Shown in pieces: positions 7,421-16,398 of a stretch of DNA of 64,000 nt. Location: contig JAJDNM010000148.1 of NCBI GenBank assembly GCA_022340665.1, forward strand, positions 55,127-119,126. Reading direction: 5' to 3'. A program made the translations under genes and the position numbers. Each line of letters starts with the position of its first letter. Positions within the stretch are counted from its first letter, which is position 1. Under the pieces are notes generated by a model. That model saw only the letters and a list, made by a program, of their open reading frames with translations. It ran no database searches and was not told the DNA's origin. This DNA is from Acidobacteriota bacterium (GTDB taxonomy: Bacteria > Acidobacteriota > Thermoanaerobaculia > Thermoanaerobaculales > Sulfomarinibacteraceae).

Positions 7421-9828
7421 GCGTCATCGAGGTCGCCGAGGAACTCGAGAACGGCCGCTTCCGGATCCTCGAAAATCAGCGATTCGGGCTCGCCGAGCGT
7501 CCACTCCTCGGGCAGGAGCCGCAGGTATTGCGCGTCGAGGAATCGGCGACCCATCACGACGATGACACCGCGATCTTCGTCGGAGCGCAACAGGCGGCCG
7601 GCAGCCTGAACCACGCGAGTCAACCCTGGCACGAGGTACGCATAACCGAAGCCATGCTCGTAGAACTCCTGGTAATAGGCTTTGAGCAGCTCCCGCTCGA
7701 GGTTGTACTGAGGGAGGCCGGGCGAGACCACGATCACCTCCGACAACATCTCACCGGGATAGTCGACTCCCTCCGCGAAGATCCCGCCCAGAACCGCGAG
7801 GAGCAGGTGGGGTTCCCCGCTGCGGAGAGCGGCGAGGACCTTTTGTTGCTCCGCATCGTTGGCCCCCGGCTGCTGGGCGATCACTGTGTGCGGTACCGGC
7901 GGCAGACGATCGTGGACCGCGTCGAGGAAGGCGTAGCTGGGGAACAAGGTCAGCACGTTGGCCTTCGGATGGGAGAGCCTGGCGATCCAGCTCGCGATCC
8001 GGTCGTAATGAGCGCCGCGCCGTCGGTAGGTCGTATCGACGTCGCTTATGGCGAGGACCAGGCGGTTTTCGGGTGGGAACGGCGACGGAACGTAGAGCTC
8101 GTCGGTTCGATGAGCGTCGAAACCGAGTAGATCACGGTAGAAATCGAACGGCTCGAGGGTCGCGGACATGGCGATGGACGAGGCGCTGCCGTCGAGGATT
8201 TCGCCGACGAAGCGAGAGGCATCACGGCAGAAAATCTTGAGCCGCTCGCCGCCTCCCACGGCATCACGCTCGGCGATGTGAACGAATTCGTCGCCTCCCA
8301 TCGCGAGCACTCGGTGGAAGCGGGTCAGTTTGAAGAAGACGTCGAGGACCGGATCGTCCGCCACCCACATTTCGTTTTCACGCTTGTAAAGGAAGTAGCT
8401 CAGGATCGCGCCGTCGAATGCGATCCGAAGATTGGAAATGGCGTTGTCGTCGATCTCCGCTGGTCCCTCGTTGTAATCCGCACCCCCGAGACTGTCGGCG
8501 ACCCGCCGTCGAACCTCGGCGCTCACTTCGTCGATCAGACTCCTGAGATCTTCGAAGATGGCGTTCGTGCGGCCCTCCAGGAAGACTCGCGCCTTTTCGA
8601 TCTGGTCGACGTGGAGTTCCGGAGAGTAATAGTCGCGGCTGCGGTCGACGAGGTTGTGCGCCTCGTCGATGATCAATACCGAATCTTGCAGCGCGTTTCC
8701 GTGGAGCAGCGCCCGGAGGCCGATGGTCGGATCGAAAACGTAGTTGTAGTCACAGACCACGAGATCGACCTCACCGAGAAGATCGAGGCTGATTTCGAAG
8801 GGGCATACCTCGTGCGCCTTGGCGGCTTCGAAGATGTGATCGGGATCCTGATGGTCGCTCTCGGCGATGAGGGTCGGGACGAGCTCGGAACGGACGAGCT
8901 TGAGTCCGTACTCCTTGGCATAGGGACAGAACTCCTCGTGACAGACGATCTCGGTGTTGGCGCACATCTTCGATTTCGCCCGCAATTGGAGGCTGCGGAA
9001 TAGGTTGCCTTGCATCGATTTGGCGGTCTCGACGGCAATCCGTTGTTGGAGTGTTTTGGCTGTCAGGAAGAATACCCTCTGCCCCCTGGCGAGGGCTGAG
9101 CGGACAGCCGGGTGGAGGACTGCCGCGGTCTTGCCGCAGCCGGTGGGCGCCCGAACCAGAAGGTGGCGCTGATTGGTCAGGGATTCCGTCACCGCATCGC
9201 CGATCTCGACCTGAGACGGACGCAGCTCCTGGTGGGGGAACGGGAGGGACTCGGCTGCAGTCCGCAGCTCTTCGAGTCGTGCGAGTCGCCGCTCCTCGCG
9301 GGATATCAACCGGTGGATCTGCTGGCGCAACCACGAGTGGACTGAATCGCGAGACCATCTGACCTCTTCGTCCTGTTCTTCCTGGGAGACGATATCGACC
9401 AGGATCAGGCGCGCCGCGGCGGGCTGGTCTTCGTCCGAGAGCATGTAGGCGTAGAGGGCTGCTTGGCGTTTGAATCGCTCTAGCCGCTCCTCGGCGTAGA
9501 GGTTGCGCAGATCGACTGCGAAGTGGAGCGTCTTGATTTCGTCAACGCGCAACGCCCGGTTGTCGGCAAACACGACCCCGTCGGCGCGGCCGGAGATCTC
9601 GATCGTCCAGCCGTCGATTGACAGCGTAATCTGGGTCGGCACCTCACTCGCGTACCCGGGCTCGGTTTCTTCGAACTCTCGCTGCACACGCCGGTGCAGC
9701 TCGGAGCCGATCCACATACGCGAAAGGCCTGTGCCGGTGAGGCCGATGGATCGTTGCTCCGGCTCACCGAGCAGATCGCTCACGCCGGCCCTGATGGTCT
9801 TCGCTTCGGTGTCGATGTGGACTGTCAC
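7417..9828 (-). CDS. DinG/XPD-like ATP-dependent helicase with N-terminal nuclease-like domain
   Basis: Superfamily 2 DNA helicase of about 803 residues. Residues about 50-150 resemble a PD-(D/E)xK nuclease fold (GRADGVVF then RVDEIKT). The helicase core has a Q-motif-like segment with RPSQVEIGDAV, Walker A RAPTGCGKTAAV, a DEAH box (LIIDEAHNLVDR) and C-terminal motifs (SATLEPF, LLLAVLGGIFAEGVDYPG, QAAGRLLRS). Cysteines in KMCANTEIVCHEEFCPY plus one before PFEIS could hold the Fe-S cluster typical of XPD/DinG. The GTG at 9828 overlaps the upstream stop (GTGA), which I prefer over the ATG 33 codons earlier. It sits in a three-gene overlapping set. A role in repair is inferred from the family. 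Confidence 0.87.
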   Translation of the reverse strand: MTVHIDTEAKTIRAGVSDLLGEPEQRSIGLTGTGLSRMWIGSELHRRVQREFEETEPGYASEVPTQITLSIDGWTIEISGRADGVVFADNRALRVDEIKTLHFAVDLRNLYAEERLERFKRQAALYAYMLSDEDQPAAARLILVDIVSQEEQDEEVRWSRDSVHSWLRQQIHRLISREERRLARLEELRTAAESLPFPHQELRPSQVEIGDAVTESLTNQRHLLVRAPTGCGKTAAVLHPAVRSALARGQRVFFLTAKTLQQRIAVETAKSMQGNLFRSLQLRAKSKMCANTEIVCHEEFCPYAKEYGLKLVRSELVPTLIAESDHQDPDHIFEAAKAHEVCPFEISLDLLGEVDLVVCDYNYVFDPTIGLRALLHGNALQDSVLIIDEAHNLVDRSRDYYSPELHVDQIEKARVFLEGRTNAIFEDLRSLIDEVSAEVRRRVADSLGGADYNEGPAEIDDNAISNLRIAFDGAILSYFLYKRENEMWVADDPVLDVFFKLTRFHRVLAMGGDEFVHIAERDAVGGGERLKIFCRDASRFVGEILDGSASSIAMSATLEPFDFYRDLLGFDAHRTDELYVPSPFPPENRLVLAISDVDTTYRRRGAHYDRIASWIARLSHPKANVLTLFPSYAFLDAVHDRLPPVPHTVIAQQPGANDAEQQKVLAALRSGEPHLLLAVLGGIFAEGVDYPGEMLSEVIVVSPGLPQYNLERELLKAYYQEFYEHGFGYAYLVPGLTRVVQAAGRLLRSDEDRGVIVVMGRRFLDAQYLRLLPEEWTLGEPESLIFEDPEAAVLEFLGDLDDA

Positions 9829-10559
9829 GACGGCTGGTGCCTGGGTCTCGTGAAGTGGTAGGCCAACGCGACTGCGGCAACCAGAGCCGCAAGCAGAAAG
9901 AACACGGTGGAAGGGGAAGGCGGCCACAGGTCAGTGAGGTGTGGTCGGTAGGCAAGCTCTTCATCGAAACGAATGCTCTCGGAAATCCGTCGGAAGAGTG
10001 GATCAGTCCTCGCGGTCTGTGACGCATCGGCGTAGAAGTGGACGGTGAACAGGCCTCGTTCGGTGAGGAACGCGACCGACTCGACCGAGGTTTCCCCTTC
10101 GAACTTGAGGTCAAGGGTGTTGGACAGATGCAGGGCATATTTTTCGCGATCGAAGACTGCGCTTCCCAGTTCGATGCCGCGCACCATCGGGCCGGTGTGC
10201 TCGGAAAGAACCCGCTCGCCCGACGCCAACAGCTCTTCAGAGCTGGGCGGATTGGCGAACCTTCTGTAGTTCAATCGGCCACTTTCCCTGATCTGGATGA
10301 GGATCTGTGGCAGGGCGAAGTCCATTTCGGGATCACCGGGCCGGAACCCGTGTTGGTAGATTTCGGCCGTGCGTCCGCCGCTGGACTCGGCCGCGCGAAG
10401 ACTGTAGAACTCGAGCATCTCTTCGGGAATCTCGTTCCAGTCATACGGAATTTCGAGAGTCGCGTGGCCATCGTAGACACTGACCTCACGAAGGTCTTGC
10501 CCCGACGTAGCAGTCGGGATCATGGTGGTGAGGAAAATAGCGGTAGCGAAGATACGCAT
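9825..10559 (-). CDS. Exported hypothetical protein with C-terminal membrane anchor
   Basis: Unrecognised protein of about 244 residues. The ATG at 10559 begins a signal peptide (MRIFATAIFLTTMIPTATSG); the frame is open 17 codons upstream, but those residues would precede the signal. The middle resembles small extracytoplasmic beta domains (VYDGHATLEIPYDWNEIPEEM). A hydrophobic helix near the C-terminus (TVFFLLAALVAAVALAYHF) is followed by a basic tail, giving a type I membrane topology. Its stop overlaps the helicase start. It diverges from the PilZ-AMIN gene, with about 140 bases between starts. Confidence 0.7.
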   Translation of the reverse strand: MRIFATAIFLTTMIPTATSGQDLREVSVYDGHATLEIPYDWNEIPEEMLEFYSLRAAESSGGRTAEIYQHGFRPGDPEMDFALPQILIQIRESGRLNYRRFANPPSSEELLASGERVLSEHTGPMVRGIELGSAVFDREKYALHLSNTLDLKFEGETSVESVAFLTERGLFTVHFYADASQTARTDPLFRRISESIRFDEELAYRPHLTDLWPPSPSTVFFLLAALVAAVALAYHFTRPRHQPS

Positions 10560-10655
10560 CGAGGGGAACGATAACACCGCGAGGCGAGGAGCGTGAGGCA
10601 CGTCGTGCAATGTGGGTCGAATGAGCGGTCAACTTCGTTTGCGGGTCTCGGAATT

Positions 10656-10664
10656 TGCTATGGT
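10656..10664 (+). promoter_or_regulatory. Possible extended -10 promoter element for the PilZ-AMIN gene
   Basis: TGCTATGGT has the TGn extension and a 4-of-6 match to TATAAT, 36 bases before the ATG at 10700. A TTGCGG at 10639-10644 is too close for a standard -35. Weak evidence from spacing and sequence only. Confidence 0.3.
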
Positions 10665-10699
10665 GTGGCCGTTACTACAACGTCGATAGAGGGATTCTC

Positions 10700-12061
10700 A
10701 TGACGGCTGAATTCGACTCAACTGGAGCTGAGGGATCCGCCCAAGAGCCAAAGACTGTCGACCTCGAATTCGAGTCCATACGGCATTTTCGCGAAGTGAT
10801 GGCGCCGAGGCTCAATTTCGATGGCTTCTTCATAGCGACCACCGACGTCCTACCGAGAGGCACGCCCACCCGCTTCCGATTCATCTTGCCAGACGATTTC
10901 GTCCTGGCCGAAGGCACTGGAGTTGTGGCGTGGTCAAGATACGAAGACGAGGGGCCCGGCAGGCCCGCTGGCATGGCGTTGCTTTTCGATGAGCTCGATC
11001 AAGACAACCGCGATATCATCGACGAGCTGGTCGATTTTCAGGTATCCAAAGGCGACAAGCCGTTCGATATCGGACCGCGGGCCACGCAAGCCGGTGATAT
11101 CGACACTGACGCGCTCACCCGCGACCCGCTTGACCTGTCGGCAACCGACACGCGGCCGGATGTTTTCGCCGAAACGGGTGCAGAATCCGCAACTGAGGAC
11201 GGAAGCTCTGCGGACGAGGTTCTGCCCGATTGGCTGTCGGAGGTTGCACAGAGACACGACGTCGATCTCGCAATCGACGCCGCCGGAACCGTGGCTCCCG
11301 AACTGGAGACTGACCCGCTCTTCATGCCTCCGGAACCTGAGCCCCCTGAGCAGTCGGAACTCGACATCAACCTCGTTCCGGACGAGGATGGCCCGGATCA
11401 GACAGCCCACGATATCGGCCTGGAGACCGTGCCCGACGTGACGATGGCCCCGGACGAGCCAAGTGAAACTCCGCCAGATCATCGGCTGTGGCTGGTCCTT
11501 CTGGTTGCCGTGGCTTTGGTCTCTCTGTCGGCGTTCGTTTTCTGGCTTGCCAACCGAGCCCCCGCGCCAGAGGCTGAGAATTCAGCGGTCGAGATCGAGG
11601 AGGTGAACGCCGTCGATTCCGGTGTGGCACGGCCGGATGATGGTTCAGTCGAGCCGGCCGATGCGCCGCAAACAGCGGCGGACGAGCCACAGAAATCGCC
11701 ACTGGCTGTCGAGCCGGCCGCCCCGGCAACCCGGGTCCTGTTGGTCGCGGCGACGCGAATCAGCGAGGGGACGGTGGTGACTGTGCGGACCAACGGCGAG
11801 CTGTTGGACGGGACGGTGCGTGTTTCGCGCCTGAAGGACCCGGATCGTGTGTGGCTGAGGATCCAGGGGATCGAGACGTTCTACCGTCCGAACGTGATTC
11901 CGGTCGACACTTCGGAGGTCGAAAGGATCCGCGTCGGCCACCATCCCGAAGAATCGCCGCCGTCGATCTACGTGGTAGTCGATCTCGAAGACGGGAGGGT
12001 GGGAGTCGTGGACAGGACCATCGAAGGTGACACTCTGAGGGTCGTTATCGGACGACAGTGA
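10700..12061 (+). CDS. PilZ-like / transmembrane / AMIN-like domain protein
   Basis: A 453-residue protein. Residues about 15-115 look like a PilZ-type domain of the sort seen in gliding and pilus-associated proteins (RLNFDGFFIATTDVLPRGT, FILPDDFVLAEGTGVVAW, GMALLFDEL). An acidic, Pro/Asp-rich linker follows, then one transmembrane helix at about 262-285 (LWLVLLVAVALVSLSAFVF), another acidic linker, and a C-terminal region at about 355-453 like an AMIN domain (GTVVTVRTNG, PDRVWLRIQG, VVVDLEDG). AMIN domains usually target periplasmic proteins to peptidoglycan or the secretin. The ATG at 10700 follows GAGGGA at 10688-10693. The canonical c-di-GMP residues (RxxxR, D/NxSxxG) are not obvious, so binding is uncertain. 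The end overlaps the phosphoesterase gene. Confidence 0.7.
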   Translation: MTAEFDSTGAEGSAQEPKTVDLEFESIRHFREVMAPRLNFDGFFIATTDVLPRGTPTRFRFILPDDFVLAEGTGVVAWSRYEDEGPGRPAGMALLFDELDQDNRDIIDELVDFQVSKGDKPFDIGPRATQAGDIDTDALTRDPLDLSATDTRPDVFAETGAESATEDGSSADEVLPDWLSEVAQRHDVDLAIDAAGTVAPELETDPLFMPPEPEPPEQSELDINLVPDEDGPDQTAHDIGLETVPDVTMAPDEPSETPPDHRLWLVLLVAVALVSLSAFVFWLANRAPAPEAENSAVEIEEVNAVDSGVARPDDGSVEPADAPQTAADEPQKSPLAVEPAAPATRVLLVAATRISEGTVVTVRTNGELLDGTVRVSRLKDPDRVWLRIQGIETFYRPNVIPVDTSEVERIRVGHHPEESPPSIYVVVDLEDGRVGVVDRTIEGDTLRVVIGRQ

Positions 12062-12912
12062 GCAAACGCTGCTTCTTCGTCTCCGACCTTCATGGGAGCC
12101 AAAATCGTTACCGCGAGCTGATCGCGGCCGCGAGGAACGAAAGGCCTCGGGCAATTTTCCTCGGGGGTGATCTCCTGCCGCACCGTTGGTCGGCGAGAAT
12201 GCCCGAGGACGATTTCATCGAGGAGATTTTCGTGCCCGGCTTTGCCTCGCTGCGGGGAGATCTCGGCCAGGCGTCGCCGCAGGTTTTCGTCATTCTCGGA
12301 AACGATGACGCGCGAATCGCCGAGCAGACTTTTCTCGATCATGCGGCAGACGGTCTGTGGTTCTACGCCCACGAACGGTGGGGATCGATCGGGTCCAGCC
12401 CGGTCTTCGGGTACGCCTACGTGCCACCGACGCCGTTCATGCTCAAGGACTGGGAACGATATGACGTGTCGCGCTTCACCGATCCCGGGTGTGTGTCGCC
12501 GGAGAAGGGCCAGCGCACCATCGAGGTCGATCCTGATGCGGTCCGATTCGGGACAATTGCGGCAGATCTGGAGCGGTTGACCGGGGATCACAACCTGGCA
12601 AGCGCGGTCTGTCTCTTCCACTCGCCGCCGTACGGAACCGATCTCGATCGTGCAGCGCTGGACGGCAAATCCGTGGACCATGTTCCGCTCGATGTCCACG
12701 TCGGAAGCATAGCGATCCAGCGCTTCATCGAAGACAGGCAGCCGTTGCTCACGCTGCACGGGCACATCCACGAGGCGCCGCGGTTGACCGGACGCTGGCG
12801 TCAGAAGATCGGTCGGACTCATGCGTTCACCGCAGCCCACGACGGTCCGGAACTGGCGCTCGTGCGCTTCGATCTGGACGACCTGGAGAACGCCAGCCGA
12901 GAGTTGATTTGA
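12058..12912 (+). CDS. Calcineurin-like metallophosphoesterase
   Basis: A 284-residue enzyme with the dimetal-phosphoesterase blocks in order: FVSDLHGS (D-x-H) at the N-terminus, IFLGGDLLPH (GD), VILGNDD (GN-D in place of GNHE), CLFHSPPYGT (H) and LLTLHGHIHEAP (GHxH). Substrates in this family range from nucleotides to phospholipids and cannot be assigned here. The GTG start overlaps the PilZ-AMIN stop (GTGA), so the two form a translationally coupled pair. Confidence 0.85.
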   Translation: MSKRCFFVSDLHGSQNRYRELIAAARNERPRAIFLGGDLLPHRWSARMPEDDFIEEIFVPGFASLRGDLGQASPQVFVILGNDDARIAEQTFLDHAADGLWFYAHERWGSIGSSPVFGYAYVPPTPFMLKDWERYDVSRFTDPGCVSPEKGQRTIEVDPDAVRFGTIAADLERLTGDHNLASAVCLFHSPPYGTDLDRAALDGKSVDHVPLDVHVGSIAIQRFIEDRQPLLTLHGHIHEAPRLTGRWRQKIGRTHAFTAAHDGPELALVRFDLDDLENASRELI

Positions 12913-12970
12913 AGCAAGATCTTTTCGGCGGCCACTGAAAATCAAGATGCCCCCGCGCGCCCCTCACCCG

Positions 12971-13168
12971 ATCCTGGATACTGGATACTGGTTACTGGAT
13001 ATCGATCGCCCCGCCCATCCGCTCGGCTGATACTCGTCTCTCGATACTGGTCCCTCGATCCTCCCAACCACCCCTTGCCAATTCAGCCTGTCGACCTATC
13101 GATTCGTTGAATCGAGCATCGAGCATCGAGCATCGAGCATCGAACATCCAGCATCGAACATCGAGTAT
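12971..13168 (+). repeat. Short-word array, TGGATAC and ATCGAGC words
   Basis: This holds most of the roughly 300-base gap after the phosphoesterase gene. At 12971-13008 the word TGGATAC/TGGTTAC is repeated about four times. At 13032-13062 there are TCTCGATACTGG-type words, and at 13110-13168 the heptamer ATCGAGC (or ATCGAAC, ATCCAGC) is repeated about eight times. The first and last arrays run in roughly opposite senses. There are no spacers of CRISPR size. See the finding on word arrays. Confidence 0.85.
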
Positions 13169-13209
13169 TTGTCGAGTTTCGATACGGAGACCAATCAGCC
13201 GCGTCCGAG

Positions 13210-16200
13210 CTACTTTGCGTTTTTGCCGATCGGGAGCTCCAGCGCTGGGTCGGTGATGGCGCCGATTTTGGCGGCAAAGCTGGTCTGCTTTTCGAGATCC
13301 TCGTCGGTGATGATGTGGACATCGAGCAAGTCGGGGTTGACGTAACCGGTTCGGAGGTAGTTGATTTCACCGAGACACAGGCTCCAGCCTTCGAGCCACG
13401 TCTCGAGCTCACGCCGCTGCTGGTCATTGCCCTGGAAGTGGATGAGGAGATCGATGTCGCTGGACGGGCCTGCGCTGGCATTCTTCGTGCTGCCGATGAT
13501 GTAGACAGCTTTGACCGCGAAACGCTCGGAGTCGATCTCTGCCGCGATCTTCTCGGCCATCTGCAGGCGCCACCTCCAGTAGCTTTCGGGGTGCTGGTGA
13601 AGTGTGCCGGCGCGATCGCCGCGGGATTCGTCCTCGCGCTCTCCGGGCTCAGCGAAATGTGCCAATGCCTCGTCGAGTTCCGAGTTCATCAACACACGCA
13701 GAATGCGGCCGTCCGAGGAACTGGGTATGTCGATAACGCGCACGACGTCGGCGAGGGGCTCGTACTCGGGGAGCATCGCCGGCAGCAGGTTCCGCGAGGT
13801 GTGGAGCACCTGAAGATTGAGCACGCTGTCATCATCCGGGTAGAGGGGGAGGTAGCGGATTTCCGATTCGACGAGATCCTGAAAGAAGTGTGTCCCGAAG
13901 CTAAGGTCCGGAAGGTAGTCGCCGGTCTTCCGTGCGACCTCGATCAGCATCGCGGTGTTGTTGATGTCGGAGTAACCGACGCTGACGCCGAGCTTGATGT
14001 CGCCGCGGCTTCCCCAGCGGCCGGGCCCGATGAGGATGAACTGGCGTTTGGGCAGCAATTTGTTGAGCTTGCCAATCACCTCGCCAACCATGAGGAGATC
14101 TGCACGATCCTTCTGCCGCGCGTAGGCCTCGGGATCGACGTAGACAACGTGGGTAATGTCGGGGACGTGGCCGTTGGACACAAACCGGTGGGCCGCGAAA
14201 AGAGTTTCGTCAGCCGGCATGTCCTTCGGAATCGGTGCCGGCGCGTCCTCGTCCGCGAAGCTCTGCGGCCGACACTGGAGAAGGTAGAAGTCGTTTCCGT
14301 CATGAGCGAATTCGATGTCGACCGGAGTGCCCAGCGTCGCCTCGAGGGTCTTGAGGATGTTGCCGACCTGTTCCACAAAAGGCGATGAATTGACGAGCCC
14401 GCCCAGATCGGCGACCAGTTGGTCGTTGGCCGGATCGACCAGGACCGGAACGGGCTTGTGGAGGACGTCGTCCTTGAGGACGGAAAAGACCTGTTCGAAG
14501 GCTGGATAGCCAGCTCCATGCTCCTTCAGGAGGTCCTCGATCTCGAGGGTCTCGAAGTTGTTGGTTTTGAGGTTGATGACATCGATCGAACGCGGAGAAT
14601 AGCGAATGGTCTCGTCGATCGTCGTGTTGACTTTGAGCCCGGGCTGACCCGGGACCGAGAGGATCGGATAGTCGTCGCCGACCCGGTCCACAGCGCGGGT
14701 GCCGAGACCGGGAACGAGCCGAATGAGACCGTCGGAGCGCTTGATTCGCGGCGACCAACGAAATTCGTTGTTGGAGAATGCGACACCGGCGACTGCGGGC
14801 AGGAAGTAATCACCGAGGCGCGTTCCGACCACCTCCTGGATGAGGATCGCCATTTCCTCGTGGAAATCGAGCAACCCTCGCTCGTGGCGGTAGGCGATCG
14901 GGTCGGGGCCGAAGACCGATGCGTAGACCTCGGTCATCGCATCGAGGATGGCGGTCATGCGTTCTTGCTTCGAACCTTGGTTGGCGAGGAAGAGGCTCTT
15001 GTACTTGCCGGAAAAGGCGCTGCCCATCCGATCCTCGAGGAGGCTCGAAGATCGTACGATCAGCGGTTTGTCGCCGACCTCGTCGAGGATCATCGAGACG
15101 CCCTTGACGATTTCCGGAGGGAAACGCGAGTTTTTGAAGAGCTGGATGATGTTGGGGTACTCGCGGCGAACCTGGGATGTTTCGCGATACTTCTGTTGCA
15201 GCACCTCGTCGAGGTCGTTGTACTCGACGAAGGACATCAGCCCCTCCGAGGCCACGTACCAGCTGCGCGGGACCTTGAATTCGCCTATCGAGTAATCGGA
15301 GGAACTCTCCCTACGGAGGATAGCGGCAGCGAGGAAGAGACCGGCGCTCTTTCCCCCGAGTTTGCCGTGGCTGGCGTCGGAGTGAATCACGTGGTCGATG
15401 AGATCGAGAAAATCTTCAGGTTGAACGTATTTCTTGGCGACGGAAATGTAGTCGAGCTGGTCGGTGAGGAAGCGCCGGATAAGACCGACGTGAATGCCAT
15501 CGAGTGTGGCCGGGGAAAGCTCGGCGCCATCGGCGAGCAGATGATGGAAACGGCGGAGGGCGCCTCCGACCTCGGTCAGGCTGGAGCGGGGGTTATTGAG
15601 GACCGACGGGAGAAAGCTGGCCTTGTCCTCCATTACCCAGTCACGAGTGAGGGCGAGCGTGGCGTCGGTTCCGAGGTAGTTCTTGGCCAACTCGAAGGGC
15701 TTTGCATCAAGCAGTACCTGCTCGTTGAGAGCGCGAGGGCGAGCAGGGTAATTGGGGTCGTGGCGTTCGTCCTCGTCCGACGAACCGTAGATTTCCCTGA
15801 GGAGGTCGCTCCCGCCTTCCACGCCCGCCCACACCAGATGGTTGACCATCTTGCGCGCGATGCGGAGATAGAGCTCGCGGTCGGAACGTCGAAGCAGCTC
15901 GATCGGCCCCCGCCAGCGGTCCTTCTTCTCCTCCTCTAGCTCTTTGCTTGCCAATTCCCACGTCTGGCGCGTCTCATACATCTGGTGAAATAGGATGCTG
16001 TGCCCGAGCCGTTCAGCTATCGTGCGAATCAGGCGTTCCTCCTCCTTGAGGAAGGGACCGATGTCCTCGGTCGGGCGATCCTCCGCGTACCACACACTGA
16101 GGCGGCCGACCACCTTGCCCTGTACGACGATGTCGCTCGACTGGACCCAGGGCGTTGGGCGAAAATCCTCGTTGGTGAACACCTCGTCACCGTATTCGAT

Positions 16201-16398
16201 CATCGCCCGACAGATGTCCGGATACTGCCAGCCGGGCGGTATCACCTCGACCACCTGCTGGAACGCTTCGTCGAGCGGTAGGTCGAGACGAGCGAGGATT
16301 TGCTCGACCTCGTACAAGCAGTTGAGCTCCTTCGCCCGTTCCTGAAGGGACGCGAGCAGCTTGTCTGCCGGTCGTGCGCTCTGTTGAGAATCATCCAT
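13210..16398 (-). CDS. ATP-grasp (PPDK N-domain) protein with GAF-like and nucleotidyltransferase domains
   Basis: A 1062-residue multidomain protein. Residues about 20-160 look GAF-like (ELNCLYEVEQILARLD, QGKVVGRLSVWY). The ATP-binding module of PEP synthase/PPDK runs from LGGKSAGLF (about 345) through VRSSSLLEDRMGSAFSGKY (about 448) and LIQEVVG to IEFAHDGNDFYLLQCRPQ (about 708). There is no phospho-histidine swivel domain and no PEP/pyruvate barrel, so it cannot be a normal PEP synthase. Next is a module shared with the two sister proteins here (ILIGPGRWGSRGD near 795, then GTHFFQDL). The C-terminus is a pol-beta type nucleotidyltransferase (IIGSTKN near 968, SDIDLLIHF, LLDVHII) with its G-S, D-x-D and third Asp intact. 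Its ATG overlaps the stop of the preceding sister gene by 8 bases. Function unknown; signalling is an inference. Confidence 0.85.
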   Translation of the reverse strand: MDDSQQSARPADKLLASLQERAKELNCLYEVEQILARLDLPLDEAFQQVVEVIPPGWQYPDICRAMIEYGDEVFTNEDFRPTPWVQSSDIVVQGKVVGRLSVWYAEDRPTEDIGPFLKEEERLIRTIAERLGHSILFHQMYETRQTWELASKELEEEKKDRWRGPIELLRRSDRELYLRIARKMVNHLVWAGVEGGSDLLREIYGSSDEDERHDPNYPARPRALNEQVLLDAKPFELAKNYLGTDATLALTRDWVMEDKASFLPSVLNNPRSSLTEVGGALRRFHHLLADGAELSPATLDGIHVGLIRRFLTDQLDYISVAKKYVQPEDFLDLIDHVIHSDASHGKLGGKSAGLFLAAAILRRESSSDYSIGEFKVPRSWYVASEGLMSFVEYNDLDEVLQQKYRETSQVRREYPNIIQLFKNSRFPPEIVKGVSMILDEVGDKPLIVRSSSLLEDRMGSAFSGKYKSLFLANQGSKQERMTAILDAMTEVYASVFGPDPIAYRHERGLLDFHEEMAILIQEVVGTRLGDYFLPAVAGVAFSNNEFRWSPRIKRSDGLIRLVPGLGTRAVDRVGDDYPILSVPGQPGLKVNTTIDETIRYSPRSIDVINLKTNNFETLEIEDLLKEHGAGYPAFEQVFSVLKDDVLHKPVPVLVDPANDQLVADLGGLVNSSPFVEQVGNILKTLEATLGTPVDIEFAHDGNDFYLLQCRPQSFADEDAPAPIPKDMPADETLFAAHRFVSNGHVPDITHVVYVDPEAYARQKDRADLLMVGEVIGKLNKLLPKRQFILIGPGRWGSRGDIKLGVSVGYSDINNTAMLIEVARKTGDYLPDLSFGTHFFQDLVESEIRYLPLYPDDDSVLNLQVLHTSRNLLPAMLPEYEPLADVVRVIDIPSSSDGRILRVLMNSELDEALAHFAEPGEREDESRGDRAGTLHQHPESYWRWRLQMAEKIAAEIDSERFAVKAVYIIGSTKNASAGPSSDIDLLIHFQGNDQQRRELETWLEGWSLCLGEINYLRTGYVNPDLLDVHIITDEDLEKQTSFAAKIGAITDPALELPIGKNAK

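Noticed and set aside
13110..13168. CRISPR-like repeat
   Set aside because: The copies are heptamers in direct tandem with no spacers of 25-40 bases and no cas genes nearby.
14419..15939. A 506-codon open frame on the plus strand opposite the 1062-residue ATP-grasp gene
   Set aside because: GC-rich genes often leave long antisense frames open. Its translation has no recognisable domain, while the minus-strand protein has clear motifs throughout.
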